The notes under the pieces are model-generated. The model had not been told where the DNA came from, ran no database searches, and worked only from the letters and a program-made list of their open reading frames with translations. The position numbers were made by a program, and so were the translations under genes. From Gammaproteobacteria bacterium (GTDB lineage: Bacteria > Pseudomonadota > Gammaproteobacteria > Steroidobacterales > GCA-2729495), in NCBI GenBank assembly GCA_020853135.1, contig JADYZO010000138.1, positions 1-60,610 of the forward strand: a stretch of DNA of 60,610 bases, read 5' to 3'. This document shows, one piece after another, positions 41,101-50,129 of this stretch. Numbering within the stretch: the first letter of the stretch is position 1; the number at the start of each line of letters is the position of its first letter.

Positions 41101-41772
41101 TCAGGCGGGCTTGCGGCGGCGTCTCGTGGCCGAGGCGGCCGCCAGCATGCCCGTCACGAACAGCCAGGCAGCGGCGGGTGCCGGGACCACGACGTCGCCG
41201 GCGCGCACCGCCAGGGCGAAGGCGAAGCTGTTCTTGGTGTAGGCATCCTGATAGCCGGTCGAGACGTTCACGCGCCAGGCAAAAGGCGTGTAGTACGCGT
41301 ACTCGGTGGACCAGTACGGCGTCGTCTGGATATTGGAGAACAGGCTGTAGTCGGCGTTGTGGACCTGTGCCAGCGTGTTGCCGACCACGCCGCCGAGCGC
41401 GAAGAAGAGCGCGCTCATCTCGCTCGTGCAGTTGTAGCCGTAACCGCCGCCGCCGGACTGGACGGTGCAGGAGGAATCCGGCTGCGGCGTCGCCGGCAGG
41501 CGCCAGTCGTTGTAGCCCAGGTAGTTGGCCTGGTTCATTCCCGCGATCCAGCTCTGCGCGGTGGCCCAGGTCATGGAGCCGTCGAGGTTGATGACGCCCG
41601 CGCCGAACGCGTTGGTCAGGCCGAGGTCGGCGTCAGCGATCCAGGTGATGTTGCGTACCGTGTCGTACACGGCAGCCCCGCCCAGTCGCGAGAGGAGTGC
41701 GGCATCGGCAGTGGCATGCAGCGACGAGGTGATCAGGATGATGAGCGTCAGTGTCTTGCGCATCTTGGACAT
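41101..41772 (-). CDS. DUF1566-type exported protein with a PEP-CTERM-like sorting tail
   Basis: The 223-aa product starts MSKMRKTLTLIILITSS (signal peptide). The central domain has DUF1566 character: ITWIADADLGLTN, TWATAQSWIAGMNQANYLGYNDWRLPATPQP, then YWSTEYAYYTPFAWRVNVSTG. The C-terminus VPAPAAAWLFVTGMLAAASATRRRRKPA is a proline motif, hydrophobic helix and arginine cluster, the layout of PEP-CTERM/VPxPAA exosortase substrates. It is probably anchored and then processed at the cell surface. No exosortase gene is present in the window. Confidence 0.82.
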   Translation of the reverse strand: MSKMRKTLTLIILITSSLHATADAALLSRLGGAAVYDTVRNITWIADADLGLTNAFGAGVINLDGSMTWATAQSWIAGMNQANYLGYNDWRLPATPQPDSSCTVQSGGGGYGYNCTSEMSALFFALGGVVGNTLAQVHNADYSLFSNIQTTPYWSTEYAYYTPFAWRVNVSTGYQDAYTKNSFAFALAVRAGDVVVPAPAAAWLFVTGMLAAASATRRRRKPA

Positions 41773-42071
41773 CCCCGCAGTGTGCGGCCGCTCAGCCAGC
41801 CGACGATCGACAGTCCACGTCGATGACGGTGCCGCAGTTGCCCAGCTCCACACGGGCAAGCGGATACGGAGCTGCTGGCGCTCCGGGAGAGGTCAGGCCG
41901 AGGACTGCCACGATGAATGGCTGCATGATCGGACCCCTGTTCGATTTTCTTGCCGTTCGACCGGAATCTACGCTCCTGCCGGTGACGAATCAAACCCGCC
42001 GATGCCACTTGCCATAATCCGGTCACCGTCCACCGGCGGCCGCGCCCGGTGGACGGTCCCGCCGCCTGCCC
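41773..42071. other. About 300 bp without a recognised gene
   Basis: The space between two minus-strand genes must hold the promoter of the PEP-CTERM-like gene. Short frames on both strands have no family character. No strong hairpin with a T-tract was seen. Confidence 0.5.
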
Positions 42072-43049
42072 TCAGCGCCTGACCAGGTCCAGCATCTTCT
42101 TCTGCTCCGTGGCGATCATGGCAGCGGAATCGGTGGCGAAACGATCCTTGTCCCTGAGCGTGGCGACCATCTCGAGCTTGCCGCCCGTCTGCAGGTCAAA
42201 GTAGCCGGCGAGGCCGGGTACGGCACGGTCGATCGTCAGCACGACATCGCCATCCCTGGGCAGCTGGTAGGGCTCGCCTTTGGCGGCCTTCTGCGATTTG
42301 CCGCCGGCCAGGCGGAAGGCGAGGCGGCTCTGGCCGCCGCGCAGACCGAGGGCGGCCGAGGCAGTGCCGCTCGTGGTCGTGGTCACGGTATTGGTGGATG
42401 TGTCGCGGCCGAGGGCATCCGTGCCCTTCTCGGCCCAGACGTAGTCGTGCGAGACGCTGAGGTCCACGCGCCCGAACGTGACGATGTAGTTGGCTTTCAC
42501 GACGGCGGCGTTCAGTTCCTGCGCCATTTTGGCTTCGAGGTCGGGCCCCTTCCAGGCGCTGCTGGCCAGCGTGAATTTCGGGCCGCCATCGGTGCTGCTG
42601 CCGCCGCTCATCGGGATGTTGCGGATCCAGCCTGAGATGTAGGACTTGCGCTGGCCATTCTCGAAGAAGTCGCCCTGTTCGAGGGCATAGGGCATGTAGG
42701 GCTTGAGCGTGTCGGGCGCCGCCAGCAGCACGTCGCCGTCCATGTTGAAGTAGCGGGAGGGGTTCGTATAGCCGGCTTCCTTGAGCAGTGACTGGTAGCT
42801 GGCGTTGCCGAGCACATCGGCTTCGGGCACGACTTCGAAGCCGGCAGCGGCGAGATCGGCCTGCAGCCCGGCGTAGACCGCGCCGGCGATCTGTCTGGCG
42901 AGTGCGGGGTCGAGTTCGAGACGCATGAAGCCCGTTTCGCTGGTCCTGTCGTGGCGGAGCAGGGCGCCGAGGCCGTACTTGGCATAGTCGGCGGTGCGGG
43001 AGGCGGTGGACACGGTATCGCCCACCGAGGTCTGGAAGGAGACCAGCAC
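42072..43049 (-). CDS. Unknown envelope-type protein, N-terminus possibly frameshifted
   Basis: The 325-aa frame begins at GTG 43049 (VLVSFQTSVGDTVS). It lacks a signal peptide although its composition is that of an exported beta-rich protein (PKFTLASSAWKGPDLEAK; HDYVWAEKGTDALG; LALRGGQSRLAFRLAGGK-like segments). In the next frame just upstream lies MTATAVALAGVIEG, a plausible signal start, interrupted by a TAG near 43070 in the protein frame. This suggests one frameshift in the signal region, real or a sequencing error. I recognise no family. The ribosome site before the GTG is weak. Confidence 0.65.
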   Translation of the reverse strand: MLVSFQTSVGDTVSTASRTADYAKYGLGALLRHDRTSETGFMRLELDPALARQIAGAVYAGLQADLAAAGFEVVPEADVLGNASYQSLLKEAGYTNPSRYFNMDGDVLLAAPDTLKPYMPYALEQGDFFENGQRKSYISGWIRNIPMSGGSSTDGGPKFTLASSAWKGPDLEAKMAQELNAAVVKANYIVTFGRVDLSVSHDYVWAEKGTDALGRDTSTNTVTTTTSGTASAALGLRGGQSRLAFRLAGGKSQKAAKGEPYQLPRDGDVVLTIDRAVPGLAGYFDLQTGGKLEMVATLRDKDRFATDSAAMIATEQKKMLDLVRR

Positions 43050-43211
43050 CTGCGCAATGGCGACCCTCTATCACGCCGGCCAGCGCCACGGCGGTTGCCG
43101 TCATCGAAGGGCGGCGTGCTGCTTTTTCCGGGCGGTCTCGGCTAACCTTGCCGCCGGCAGACTGCAACCAACCGGGGACCGGCACCCGGACATGACAGAC
43201 AGGGGAAGATC

Positions 43212-44336
43212 GTGACGGGACGAATGAAACCAGGGTGGCGCACCGGCTGGCGCCGGCCCGGTGTCGTGATGATGGCGATGCTCGGGCTGACCGGCTGCAT
43301 GAGCTACGGCGCGGTGACGCTCGACCGCGACCGCCTGGACTTCACCCAGGCGATGGCGAACTCCTGGAAGCAGCAGATGCTGCTGAACATCGTGAAGATG
43401 CGCTACGGTGACACGCCGATCTTCGTCGACGTCGGGCAGATCGTCAGCAGCTACCAGGTCTCCAGCAGCGTGCAGGCCGGGGGCACCATCTACCCGGGCC
43501 TGCCGGCGGGCAGCACCGGTTCCAACCGGATCTTCAACCTCGGCGTCCAGGGGCAGTACACCGACCGGCCGACGATCACCTACACGCCGCTCACCGGTTC
43601 GCAGTTCGTGCGCACCCTGATGACGCCGATCCCGCCGATCCGGCTGTTCGAACTGATCGAAGCCGGCTGGCGGGCCGATCAGCTCCTCATGGCGGGCGTG
43701 CAGACCATCAACGGGCATTCCAACAGCCGGGGCGGGGCGCAGTTGCGCCTGGAGGACCCGGAGTTCGTCACGCTGATCAATGCGCTGCGGCGCATCCAGG
43801 CGGCAGGCGCCATGGGCTCGCGCTACCACGCAGACCGGGACCAGAACGGCGAAGGCCTCGTGGTGTACTTCGCCATGAAGAATGCGACGGCGGAGGTCCG
43901 GCAGGACATCGGGGAGGTCAAGCGCCTGCTCGGACTCAATCCTGCCAGGACCGAGTTCCCTGTCATGTACGGCGAGGTGCCGCCGGGACGCGATGATGTG
44001 ATCGCGCTCCACACACGTTCGGGGTTCCAGATCCTCTATGAACTTGCGACCTTTGTGCAGGTTCCCGAGGCTCACGAGCGGGAGATGCGTGCGTACCCGC
44101 ACCTGCCGCCCGCCCCCGGGGGCCAGGAAACCCTGCCGCCGCTGATCCGCATCCTCAGCGGCGAAGAGAAGCCGGCCGATGCCTTCGCCACGGTGCTCTA
44201 TGACGGGCGCTGGTACTGGATCGAGAACCGGGACCTGCCCTCGAAGGGCCAGTTTTCCTTCCTGCTGATCATGCTGACCCTGGCCGAATCCGGGCCGGGC
44301 GCACCGTCGCCGTTCGTCACCATCCAGGCGAACTAG
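43212..44336 (+). CDS. Unknown lipoprotein
   Basis: The product has 374 aa from GTG 43212, with AGGGGAAG upstream. Lipobox LGLTGC gives Cys29. The body includes NSWKQQMLLNIVKMRYGDTPIFVDVGQIVSSYQ, IEAGWRADQLLMAGVQTINGH and a late WYWIENRDLPSKGQFSFLLIML. Similar proteins are widespread in proteobacteria with no known function. It is divergent from the frameshift-suspect gene at 42072-43049, and the two may share a task in the envelope. Confidence 0.75.
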   Translation: MTGRMKPGWRTGWRRPGVVMMAMLGLTGCMSYGAVTLDRDRLDFTQAMANSWKQQMLLNIVKMRYGDTPIFVDVGQIVSSYQVSSSVQAGGTIYPGLPAGSTGSNRIFNLGVQGQYTDRPTITYTPLTGSQFVRTLMTPIPPIRLFELIEAGWRADQLLMAGVQTINGHSNSRGGAQLRLEDPEFVTLINALRRIQAAGAMGSRYHADRDQNGEGLVVYFAMKNATAEVRQDIGEVKRLLGLNPARTEFPVMYGEVPPGRDDVIALHTRSGFQILYELATFVQVPEAHEREMRAYPHLPPAPGGQETLPPLIRILSGEEKPADAFATVLYDGRWYWIENRDLPSKGQFSFLLIMLTLAESGPGAPSPFVTIQAN

Positions 44337-44375
44337 GCCGGCGGCCCGGGGTCCTGCCGCGGCCCGGCACAGCCA

Positions 44376-44400
44376 GCGCGCGGTTGATTGTCCCGCGCGC
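44376..44400. other. 8-bp hairpin after the lipoprotein gene
   Basis: GCGCGCGG (44376-44383) and CCGCGCGC (44393-44400) form a perfect stem with a 9-nt loop. No T-tract follows on either strand, so it is not a canonical terminator; it may still slow or stabilise the transcript. Confidence 0.4.
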
Positions 44401-44468
44401 GGCGTCTCACGGCCATGCGTCGTGATCGCGGAAAGAGCCAGGAAAGACAGTCCGCCTAAGCTTCCAGG

Positions 44469-45194
44469 ATGCGCATGAACCCGCTGATCCCCGTGCCCGC
44501 CTCCGGCTGGACCATCCTCTGCGACTTCGACGGCACCATCGCCGTCGAGGACGTGATCGACTCGCTGCTCGACCGCTACGGGCGCCCCGGCTGGGAGGTG
44601 CTCGAGCAGGACTGGCGCGCCGGGCGCATCGGCTCGCGCGAATGCATGAGCGGGCAGGTGGCCCTGCTCGAGATGAGCCGCGGGGAGCTCGATGCGCACC
44701 TGGACACGCTGTGGATCGACCACGCCTTCCCGCGCTTCGTGGCGCTTGCGCGCGGGCACGGCGTGCCGCTGCAGGTGGTCAGCGACGGGCTCGACCACGC
44801 CATCCACCGCCTGCTCGACCGCCACGGCCTCGGCGACCTGCCCGTGGTGGCCAACCACCTGGCGCCGGGCACGCCGCCGCAGCGCTGGCAGCTCACCTCG
44901 CCGCATGCGGCCGAGGGCTGCCGCAGCGGCACCTGCAAGTGCGCACGTGTGGGGCAGGCGCGTGGCGGCGGCGCCACCCGCACCCTGCTGATCGGCGATG
45001 GCGCCTCGGATTTCTGCGCGGCCGACCACGTGGACTTCGTCTTCGCCAAGCACCGCCTGATCGAGTACTGCCGCACGACCGGCATCCCCTACGTGCCGAT
45101 CACCGGCTTCGAGGACGCGCTGGAATTCCTGCCGCGCCTGCTCGATGGCACCCTGCTTGCCGCCGACGCGCCGGCCGTGCCGGCGATGCCCTGA
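44469..45194 (+). CDS. MtnX-like HAD-IB phosphatase
   Basis: The product has 241 aa. HAD motif I is LCDFDGTIAVEDV, motif II is near QVVSDGLDHAI and motif IV is LIGDGASDFCAADHVDFVFAK. The family includes MtnX (methionine salvage phosphatase) and related HAD-IB enzymes acting on small phosphoesters. A GCRSGTCKCARVGQ stretch with three cysteines is notable. It begins the biosynthetic cluster, 24 nt before the aminotransferase gene. No other methionine-salvage gene is nearby, so a cluster-specific phosphate removal is more likely. Confidence 0.85.
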   Translation: MRMNPLIPVPASGWTILCDFDGTIAVEDVIDSLLDRYGRPGWEVLEQDWRAGRIGSRECMSGQVALLEMSRGELDAHLDTLWIDHAFPRFVALARGHGVPLQVVSDGLDHAIHRLLDRHGLGDLPVVANHLAPGTPPQRWQLTSPHAAEGCRSGTCKCARVGQARGGGATRTLLIGDGASDFCAADHVDFVFAKHRLIEYCRTTGIPYVPITGFEDALEFLPRLLDGTLLAADAPAVPAMP

Positions 45195-45218
45195 TTCCCC
45201 TTGACCCGCGGGAGCCCC

Positions 45219-46625
45219 ATGAGCCCCTTCGACATGAACGCCGGTCCGGTGATCGACGACGCGCAGCTGCTGGCCGATGAGGCGAAGTACAGCTCCTTTG
45301 GCGACACCGTCCACTACGTCGATCCACCGAAGATCTTCCGCAGCTGCGCCGGCAGCTACATGTACGACAGTGCCGGCGTGCCGTTCCTCGACCTGCAGAT
45401 GTGGTATTCAGCCGTCAATTTCGGCTACGCCAACCCGCGGCTCAACAATGTGCTGAAGGCGCAGATCGACCTGCTGCCCCAGGTCGCCAGCCAGTACCTG
45501 CACCAGACCCGCATCGAACTCGCCAGGACCATCGCGCTCGATGCCAGGGCCAAGTTCGGCCTCGATGGCCGCGTGCACTTCAACGTGGGCGGCGCCCAGG
45601 CGATCGAGGATTCGCTCAAGCTGGTGCGCAACTACACGAAGGGCAAGAGCCTGATGTTCGCCTTCGAGGGCGGCTACCACGGGCGCACCCTTGCCGCCTC
45701 CGCGATCACCTCGAGCTACCGCTACCGGCGCCGCTACGGGCACTTCGGCGAGCGGGCCATGTTCATCCCCTTCCCGTATCCCTTCCGCCGCCCGCGGGGA
45801 ATGACCCCGGAGGAGTACTCCGACCACTGCGTGCGCCAGTTCGCGCGCCTGTTCGAGACCGAGTACAACGGCGTCTGGGATCCGAAGGTCAACCAGGCCG
45901 AGTATGCCGCCTTCTACGTCGAGCCGATCCAGGGCACCGGCGGCTACGTGGTGCCGCCGCCGGGTTTCTTCCGCGACCTCAAGAAGGTGCTCGACCAGTA
46001 CGGCATCCTGCTGGTGGTCGACGAGATCCAGATGGGCTTCTGGCGCACGGGGAAGCTCTGGTCGATCGAGCACTTCGGCGTGGTGCCGGACGTGCTCGTC
46101 TTCGGCAAGGCGCTGACCAACGGCCTCAACCCGCTGTCCGGGCTGTGGGCGCGCGAGGAGATGATCAACCCCGGCATCTTCCCGCCGGGTTCCACCCACT
46201 CAACCTTCAACTCCAACCCGCTCGGCACCGCGCTCGGCCTGGAGGTGCTGAAGATGGGTCATGAACTCGACTATGCTGCCAGCGTGCCCGTGAAGGGTGC
46301 GCACTTTCTCGAGGGCCTGCGCGACCTGCAGAAGCGGCACCGGGAGATCGGGGATGTCGATGGCCTGGGCCTCGCGCTGCGCGCCGAGATCTGCACCGCC
46401 GACGGCTTCACGCCCAACAAGGCGCTGCTCGACCGCATGGTCGACATCGGCCTGGCCGGCGACCTCGAACACAAGGGCCGCAAGATCGGGCTGGTGCTCG
46501 ACGTGGGCGGCTGGTACAAGAACGTCATCACCCTGGCGCCCTCGCTGGAGATCAGCCACGAGGAGATCGACCTGGCCATCGCGTTGCTGGACCAGCTCAT
46601 CACCAGGGCCAAGCGTTCCATGTAA
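45219..46625 (+). CDS. Class III PLP-dependent aminotransferase
   Basis: The product has 468 aa from ATG 45219 (GGAGC upstream). Fold-type I features: NVGGAQAIEDSLKLVRNYT near the PLP phosphate site, YHGRTLAASAITSSYRYR, LVVDEIQMGFWRTGKLW with the PLP aspartate, and the Schiff-base lysine in VFGKALTNGLNPLSG (about Lys297). These enzymes transaminate omega-amino acids, amines or aldehydes, so the enzyme could put an amine on a carbonyl made by the adjacent ACP/ketosynthase pair. The ACP gene follows after 24 nt. Confidence 0.88.
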   Translation: MSPFDMNAGPVIDDAQLLADEAKYSSFGDTVHYVDPPKIFRSCAGSYMYDSAGVPFLDLQMWYSAVNFGYANPRLNNVLKAQIDLLPQVASQYLHQTRIELARTIALDARAKFGLDGRVHFNVGGAQAIEDSLKLVRNYTKGKSLMFAFEGGYHGRTLAASAITSSYRYRRRYGHFGERAMFIPFPYPFRRPRGMTPEEYSDHCVRQFARLFETEYNGVWDPKVNQAEYAAFYVEPIQGTGGYVVPPPGFFRDLKKVLDQYGILLVVDEIQMGFWRTGKLWSIEHFGVVPDVLVFGKALTNGLNPLSGLWAREEMINPGIFPPGSTHSTFNSNPLGTALGLEVLKMGHELDYAASVPVKGAHFLEGLRDLQKRHREIGDVDGLGLALRAEICTADGFTPNKALLDRMVDIGLAGDLEHKGRKIGLVLDVGGWYKNVITLAPSLEISHEEIDLAIALLDQLITRAKRSM

Positions 46626-46649
46626 GCAAGACCCGGGGAAGCCACGACC

Positions 46650-46919
46650 ATGACCGCCACGCCGTCCGCCGACGAGATCCGCAGCCAGGTGTTCGACATC
46701 GTCGCGAAGCAGGCGAAGATCGACGTGGCGACGATCCGTGATGACTCCACGCTGACGGACCTCGGCCTCGCCTCGCTGGATGCCATCGAGGTCATCTTCG
46801 ACATCGAGGAACGCTTCGACATCAGCTTTCCCGAGCAGGGCATCAACTTCGCCACCGGAACGGCCGGCGACCTGGTCGATGCCGTCGGGCGGGTACTGGC
46901 GGCAGGCGACCAGCAGTGA
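46650..46919 (+). CDS. Acyl carrier protein
   Basis: The product has 89 aa. The phosphopantetheine site is DLGLASLDAIEVIFDIEERF with Ser42. It is slightly longer and more divergent than the fatty-acid AcpP. The gene overlaps the ketosynthase gene by 4 nt, so carrier and synthase are co-translated. A dedicated carrier protein is typical of secondary-metabolite or special-lipid pathways. Confidence 0.93.
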   Translation: MTATPSADEIRSQVFDIVAKQAKIDVATIRDDSTLTDLGLASLDAIEVIFDIEERFDISFPEQGINFATGTAGDLVDAVGRVLAAGDQQ

Positions 46920-48145
46920 CCGGCGCCGACGCACGCGCCATTGCCGTCACCGGCATGGGCGCGATCAGCGCCTTCGGGGAGGGCGCCGGCGTGCTGTGGC
47001 AGGGGCTGCGCGAGGGGCGCAGCGGCATCCGCCCGTTGCGCCACGAGCGGGCCGCGGACCTGCGGGTGCGCATTGCCGCCCAGGTTCCCGATGGCTTCGA
47101 TCCGGCGGCGCACTTCCCCGAGCGACTGCTGTCGCTGCTCGACCGCACCGCGCAGTTCGCGCTGTTTGCCGCCAACGAGGCCGTCGCGCAGAGCGGCCTG
47201 GATTTCCGCGCTGGCGGGCTCACCGCGCGCAGTGGCGTGATCGTCGGCACCGGTGTGGGGGGCGAGACCACCCACGATGAGCAGAACCGGCGGCTGTATG
47301 GCGAGAAGGCCAGCCGCGTGCACCCGCTGACCATCATCCGCGTGATGGCCAATGCGCCGGCCAGCATGATCAGCATGGCGCACGGCCTGCGGGGGCCGGC
47401 CTTCGCGGTGTCGAGCGCCTGCGCCTCGACCAACCACGCGATCGCGCAGGCCATGCTGCTGATCCGGGCCGGCGTGGCCGACGTGATGCTGGCCGGCGGC
47501 GCCGAGGCCTGCCTGTCCTTCGGCGTGCTGCGCGCCTGGGAGGCGATGCGGGTGCTGGCGGATGACAGCTGCCGACCCTTCAGCGCCAACCGCCGCGGCC
47601 TGGTGCTGGGCGAGGGCGCGGGCATGTTCGTGCTCGAGTCGCTCGCCCACGCGCGCGCGCGTGGCGCCGGCATCCTCGGCCTGCTGGCCGGCGCCGGCAT
47701 GAGCGCGGATGCCGGCGACATCGTGCTGCCCGACGTCGCCGGTGGCACGGCCGCCATGTCCCTGGCGCTGGCCGATGCCGGGCTGGCGCCTGCGGACATC
47801 GACTACATCAACGCCCACGGCACCGGGACGCCCGCCAACGACCCGACCGAGACGCGCGCCATCCACCAGGTGTTTGGTGCGCATGCGCAACGGCTCGCGG
47901 TGTCGTCCACCAAGTCGATGCACGGCCACGCGCTGGGCGCCTCCGGTGCGCTGGAGCTGGTCGCCGTGCTGGGGGCGATGCGCGAGGGCGTGGTGCCGCC
48001 GACGATCAATCTCGACCAGCCCGATCCGGCCTGTGACCTCGACTACGTGCCCAACCAGGCGCGCGATCTGCGCGTGCGCGCAGCGCTGAGCAACTCCTTC
48101 GCCTTCGGCGGCCTGAACGCGGTGCTGGCCGTGCGCGCCGCCTGA
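46916..48145 (+). CDS. Beta-ketoacyl-ACP synthase (FabF/KAS II-like)
   Basis: The product has 409 aa from GTG 46916. Active-site residues are intact: Cys169 in VSSACASTNHA, His301 in NAHGTGTPANDPTE, Lys333 and His338 in STKSMHGHALGASG. It condenses malonyl-ACP with an acyl unit on the neighbouring ACP. No malonyltransferase, ketoreductase or dehydratase is adjacent, although a FabG-like gene lies at the right edge. The single condensing enzyme suggests one or few extension rounds. Confidence 0.93.
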   Translation: MTGADARAIAVTGMGAISAFGEGAGVLWQGLREGRSGIRPLRHERAADLRVRIAAQVPDGFDPAAHFPERLLSLLDRTAQFALFAANEAVAQSGLDFRAGGLTARSGVIVGTGVGGETTHDEQNRRLYGEKASRVHPLTIIRVMANAPASMISMAHGLRGPAFAVSSACASTNHAIAQAMLLIRAGVADVMLAGGAEACLSFGVLRAWEAMRVLADDSCRPFSANRRGLVLGEGAGMFVLESLAHARARGAGILGLLAGAGMSADAGDIVLPDVAGGTAAMSLALADAGLAPADIDYINAHGTGTPANDPTETRAIHQVFGAHAQRLAVSSTKSMHGHALGASGALELVAVLGAMREGVVPPTINLDQPDPACDLDYVPNQARDLRVRAALSNSFAFGGLNAVLAVRAA

Positions 48146-48177
48146 CCGGGTCGCCGGGGCGGGCTGTCGGCGGCGCC

Positions 48178-49245
48178 ATGCCGTATCACGCACAACTGGA
48201 ACCGGAGAGCCTGCTGCGGCATTTCCTCGCCCATCCCCCGGCGGGGTTTGCGGTGGGCACCACGCCGGCGGGCATGCCGACCTTCGTGGCACCGTTCGAC
48301 CTGCTGACCACCGCCGATGCGGCGCTGCGCCGGCGGGTGACCGCGCTGCCCGGCTACCGGCACTGGGGCCGGCTGCTGCGCTGGCGGACACGGTTCATCG
48401 GTTGCACGGCCACCGAGTTCGCGCCGCTGCCGGTGGCGGCCGACCCCGCGGCGCTCGCGCGCGAACTGGTGTCCGGCTACGGGCATGACTGCGCGCTGCT
48501 GGTGGTCAAGGACCTCGCGCGGGAGTCGCCGCTGCTGCCGGCTGCCGACAACCTGTACGCCGCAGCGCTGGCCAGTGCGCTCGAGGCACAGGGCTGCGTG
48601 CTGCTGGAGGGCATGGCGCTTGCCTGGGTGCCGATCGACTTCGACAGCGAGGAGGACTACCTCGCGCGCCTCTCGCGCAGCCGGCGCCGGGAGCTGCGGC
48701 GCAAGCTGCGCTCGCGCGCGGCCCTGCGCATCGAGGCCTGGCCCACGGGTGATCCGCGGCTCGCCGATGCGGCGGTGCTGGCCCGCTGCCTCGCCCTCTA
48801 CGAGAACGTGTACGCGCAGAGCGAGATCCAGTTCGACCGCCTGTCCCGGGACTACCTGCACGCCCTGCTCGGCGATGGCGCCAGCGGCGGGGTGGTGTTC
48901 ACCTATTTCGCCGGTGCCGAGCTGATCGGCTGGAACCTCTGTTACGAGTACGACGGCAAGCTCGTGGACAAGTACATCGGCCTGGCCTATCCGCAGGCGC
49001 GCGAGCACAACCTGTACTTCGTCAGCTGGATGGAGAACCTTGCCCATGCCCGGCGGCGCGGGCTGAGCCACTACGTGGCCGGCTGGACGGACACGGCGGT
49101 GAAGCGCCAGCTCGGCGCGCGCTTCTGCATCACGCGCCACGCGGTGTATCCGCGCAACAGGCTGGTCAGGGCATTCCTGCGCCGCATGGCCCGCCACTTC
49201 GAGGGCGAGCCGGTGCATGGCGCCGGTGCGACGGGCGGCACGTGA
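48178..49245 (+). CDS. GNAT/FemAB-like acyltransferase
   Basis: The product has 355 aa. The C-terminal half is acyltransferase-like (GNAT_2/FemAB type): FTYFAGAELIGWNLCYEYDGKLVDKYIGLAYPQAREHNLYFVSWMENLAHARRRGLSHYVAG. The N-terminal half is a mixed region with a basic helix (LSRSRRRELRRKLRSRA). It may N-acylate an amine with the ACP-bound chain, making an acyl-amine. The start codon of the arginase-like gene overlaps its end by 4 nt. Confidence 0.78.
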   Translation: MPYHAQLEPESLLRHFLAHPPAGFAVGTTPAGMPTFVAPFDLLTTADAALRRRVTALPGYRHWGRLLRWRTRFIGCTATEFAPLPVAADPAALARELVSGYGHDCALLVVKDLARESPLLPAADNLYAAALASALEAQGCVLLEGMALAWVPIDFDSEEDYLARLSRSRRRELRRKLRSRAALRIEAWPTGDPRLADAAVLARCLALYENVYAQSEIQFDRLSRDYLHALLGDGASGGVVFTYFAGAELIGWNLCYEYDGKLVDKYIGLAYPQAREHNLYFVSWMENLAHARRRGLSHYVAGWTDTAVKRQLGARFCITRHAVYPRNRLVRAFLRRMARHFEGEPVHGAGATGGT

Positions 49246-50129
49246 ATCCGCCCGTCATCCTCGACCTCGACCACTCGGTCGGCCCGCTGCCGGAGCAGCA
49301 CGTGGTCGCACTCGGCCAGTGGCAGGAAGCGCTGCGCTTTGGTTGCCGGCTCCGGGTCATCGAACGCTTCCGGCGGGTGCTCGACGAGGCGCTGCCGGAG
49401 GCGTACGCGACGGTGATGCTCGGCAGCGGCGACTTCCACCACCTGACCTGGCCGCTGGTCGAGCGCATCCGGGCAGCTGTGCCGTTCCAGGTGGTGGTGC
49501 TCGACAACCATCCGGACAACATGCGCTTTCCCTTCGGCGTCCACTGCGGCTCCTGGGTGCGCCGGGTGGCGATGTTGCCGGCGGTGAGCCACGTGCACGT
49601 GGTCGGCATCACCTCCACCGACATTGGCGCGCGCCACGCCTGGGAGAACCACCGCCGGCCGCTGCGCGAGGGCCGGCTGAGCTACTGGAGCGTGGGCGTG
49701 GACGTGGGCTGGGCGCGGCGCGCGGGGCTCGGCGCGGCCTTCCATGCCTTCGCCGATGCGGACAGCCTCGTGCAGGCCTTCGCCGAAGCCCGGCGGCGCG
49801 AACCCCAGCCGGGCTACCTGTCGATCGACAAGGACGTGTTCGCCCCGGAGGTGGCCCGCAGCAACTGGGACCAGGGCTGCTTCGGGCTGCCGCACGCGCT
49901 GGCGGTGATCGACAGCCTGGGCGCCGGCGGGCTGGTCGGCAGTGACATCACCGGGGAGGTGTCCCTCTACCGCTACCGCAGCTGGTGGAAGCGCCGGCTG
50001 TCTGCGCTCGATGCGCAGCCGGCGGTGGATGCGCGGGCACTGGCGGGCTGGCAGGCGCAGCAGCATGCGCTCAACGCCAGGCTGCTGGCGGCCATCGGGC
50101 AGGTTACAGGCGCGCCAGGACGGCGATGA
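49242..50129 (+). CDS. Arginase-fold (ureohydrolase family) enzyme
   Basis: The product has 295 aa. Ligand motifs of the family are present in variant form: GSGDFHHLTW (compare GGDHS), LDNHPDNMRFPFG (compare DAHxD) and SIDKDVFAPE (compare DxD). The usual DxDxxDP is changed, so substrate or metal use may differ from arginase or agmatinase. A guanidino, amidine or deacylation substrate is possible. It ends convergently, overlapping the DegT aminotransferase gene by 26 nt. Confidence 0.8.
   Translation: MNPPVILDLDHSVGPLPEQHVVALGQWQEALRFGCRLRVIERFRRVLDEALPEAYATVMLGSGDFHHLTWPLVERIRAAVPFQVVVLDNHPDNMRFPFGVHCGSWVRRVAMLPAVSHVHVVGITSTDIGARHAWENHRRPLREGRLSYWSVGVDVGWARRAGLGAAFHAFADADSLVQAFAEARRREPQPGYLSIDKDVFAPEVARSNWDQGCFGLPHALAVIDSLGAGGLVGSDITGEVSLYRYRSWWKRRLSALDAQPAVDARALAGWQAQQHALNARLLAAIGQVTGAPGRR

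Noticed and set aside
44376-44400. Hairpin considered as a terminator
   Set aside because: The stem is perfect but no T-run follows on either strand.
46271-48391. Minus-strand frame of about 700 codons over the ketosynthase
   Set aside because: The ketosynthase has all catalytic residues; the opposite frame has none and poor composition.
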